Positions 26,581 to 27,551 of a stretch of DNA of 27,551 bases are shown here, piece by piece. Positions within the stretch are counted from its first letter, which is position 1, and each line of letters begins with the position of its first letter. Made by a program: the position numbers and the translations under genes. The notes below the pieces were generated by a model that was given only the letters and a program-made list of their open reading frames with translations, was not told the DNA's origin and ran no database searches. Source of the DNA: a bacterium (lineage in GTDB: Bacteria > B130-G9); NCBI GenBank assembly GCA_021160245.1, contig JAGHCW010000013.1:1-27551 (forward strand), written 5' to 3'.

Positions 26581-27316
26581 GGCCAACGAGCTTTTCAGGA
26601 TGTGGACCAATACACGGATGATCGTCCTGACCGCCGTTGTCGCCGCCCTGTATGTATGCATACTCATTCCATTCAAGGTCTTTCCCATTATCCCTGGATG
26701 GACGGAGTTCAGGCCAGCGGTTCTGGTACCGCTTCTTGGGTCTCTTCTCTTTGGTCCGGCGGCCGCATGGGGCGCTGCTATGGGGAACGTGGTCGGCGAT
26801 GTATTTGGCGGCATGTTCGGTATCGCAAGCATTTTCGGCTTTGTGGGGAATTTTTTACTTGGCTTCCTTCCCTACAAGCTGCGAGAAAACATCTCTACTA
26901 GAAATCAAGGAGAGTCCAAGTACGCCGTCATGGCCCTAGTAGGTGTCATTGCCTCAGTTGCCTGTGCTACGTTCATCGCTTGGGGAGTTGATCTCTTGGG
27001 CTTCATGCCCTTCCCGGTCTTGGCCGGGGCGATCAGCATCAACAACTCAGTTTTTGCTTTGCTATATCCAACCCTCTTTTTCTTACTCTACCATCGCATC
27101 AAGAGGATGGGGCTTCTTTACACCCAAGTGCTCCCCTCATATCAGCCCAGGGCTGGCTCGCTTAGACGGCTCATAGGCTTGTTTCTAGTGATCGGAGGCA
27201 CAGCAGGCGCTCTTTTATTGGGGCTCATTCTCAATGCCGCTGGTGCAGGCGACAGCATCAAGTTCATCGTTGCCCCCTTCTGCGCGGCGATTGTCGCCGG
27301 CTGCCTGATGTTGTGA
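26570..27316 (+). CDS. ECF transporter S component (substrate unknown)
   Basis: This 248-aa membrane protein has the look of an energy-coupling-factor substrate-binding subunit: a first helix MIVLTAVVAALYVC, then FRPAVLVPLLGSLLFGP and AAMGNVVGDVFGG. S components bind a vitamin or similar micronutrient and dock on an ATPase/EcfT module. The ATPase gene directly downstream supports the call. At 248 residues it is longer than most S components (about 180-200), with two extra hydrophobic C-terminal segments. GTG 26570 lies inside the end of the HD-GYP gene (GTGCCGAGTAA), with GAGGG seven bases upstream, implying translational coupling. The motif recalls QueT-type proteins, but I cannot assign the substrate. 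Confidence 0.75.
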   Translation: MPSKANELFRMWTNTRMIVLTAVVAALYVCILIPFKVFPIIPGWTEFRPAVLVPLLGSLLFGPAAAWGAAMGNVVGDVFGGMFGIASIFGFVGNFLLGFLPYKLRENISTRNQGESKYAVMALVGVIASVACATFIAWGVDLLGFMPFPVLAGAISINNSVFALLYPTLFFLLYHRIKRMGLLYTQVLPSYQPRAGSLRRLIGLFLVIGGTAGALLLGLILNAAGAGDSIKFIVAPFCAAIVAGCLML

Positions 27317-27326
27317 GCCGGAACTA

Positions 27327-27551
27327 ATGGCTGATCCCTCGAACCCGATTGCAGATAGGGCATCTGATTTGGCAATCGAAGCGCGCGACCTATCGGTGCG
27401 TTATCAGGACGCCGAAAGCGCCGCAATCGAGGGCCTCGATTTTGCTCAGGAGAGCGGCCATGCAGTTGCGATTGTGGGCCATACGGGGGCGGGCAAATCG
27501 ACTTTCCTAAAATGCCTCAATGGCTTGATTCCCCAATTCCAGCGGGCGGAG
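27327..27551 (+). CDS. ECF transporter ATPase (EcfA), N-terminal fragment cut by the window end
   Basis: An ATG at 27327, ten bases after the S-component stop, opens a frame that runs to the window end (75 codons). It contains the ABC-ATPase start (AIEARDLSVRYQD), the Walker A motif GHTGAGKST, and KCLNGLIPQF, which is characteristic of ECF-type ATPases. It should energise uptake through the adjacent S component. The Q-loop, signature and Walker B motifs lie outside the window. A second ATPase and an EcfT gene may follow. Confidence 0.88.
   Translation, partial: MADPSNPIADRASDLAIEARDLSVRYQDAESAAIEGLDFAQESGHAVAIVGHTGAGKSTFLKCLNGLIPQFQRAE

Overview
The window looks like chromosomal DNA of a Gram-negative-type (diderm) bacterium, probably an uncultured lineage. 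It encodes very large Sec-exported extracytoplasmic proteins built from Ig-like, PKD, PQQ-propeller and FG-GAP modules. It also has a candidate sigma-54 promoter, an HD-GYP phosphodiesterase, a Wzx-type flippase and an HU protein, and GTG starts are common. The taxon cannot be fixed from sequence reading alone. No rRNA, tRNA, CRISPR array or intact insertion sequence was seen.

Layout. Positions 2-322 hold the 3' end of an archease gene. A 424-bp spacer follows, containing a 145-bp element with 14-bp terminal inverted repeats (possible MITE) and a sigma-70-type promoter. Positions 747-10070 encode a 3107-aa exported protein. A 346-bp spacer then carries two identical-type TGTCCC/GGGACA dyads 31 bp apart, upstream of a -24/-12 promoter candidate. 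Positions 10417-14619 encode a 1400-aa subtilisin-family protease with an FG-GAP propeller and a C-terminal FGE-like domain. A long palindromic repeat separates it from a partner-switching signalling pair: a receiver-PP2C-HATPase protein (14880-16523) and a STAS antagonist (16727-17065). Glycogen phosphorylase follows (17305-19740), then a cupin mannose-6-phosphate isomerase-like protein and a GT39-like membrane glycosyltransferase.

Two minus-strand genes come next: an AmgK-like sugar kinase (21808-22893) and HU (23102-23374). A plus-strand polysaccharide flippase is divergent from HU. The window ends in a compact operon: a GAF/HD-GYP protein overlaps an ECF-transporter S component by 11 bp, followed 10 bp later by the start of an ECF ATPase cut by the window edge.

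How the genes fit together. Two themes stand out. One is a pair of giant secreted proteins, the second an active-looking protease, with the protease under a probable regulated sigma-54 promoter. The other is signal transduction (phosphatase/kinase/antagonist partner switching, and c-di-GMP turnover) next to carbohydrate storage, envelope glycan assembly and vitamin uptake. All functional links between neighbours are inference from position.
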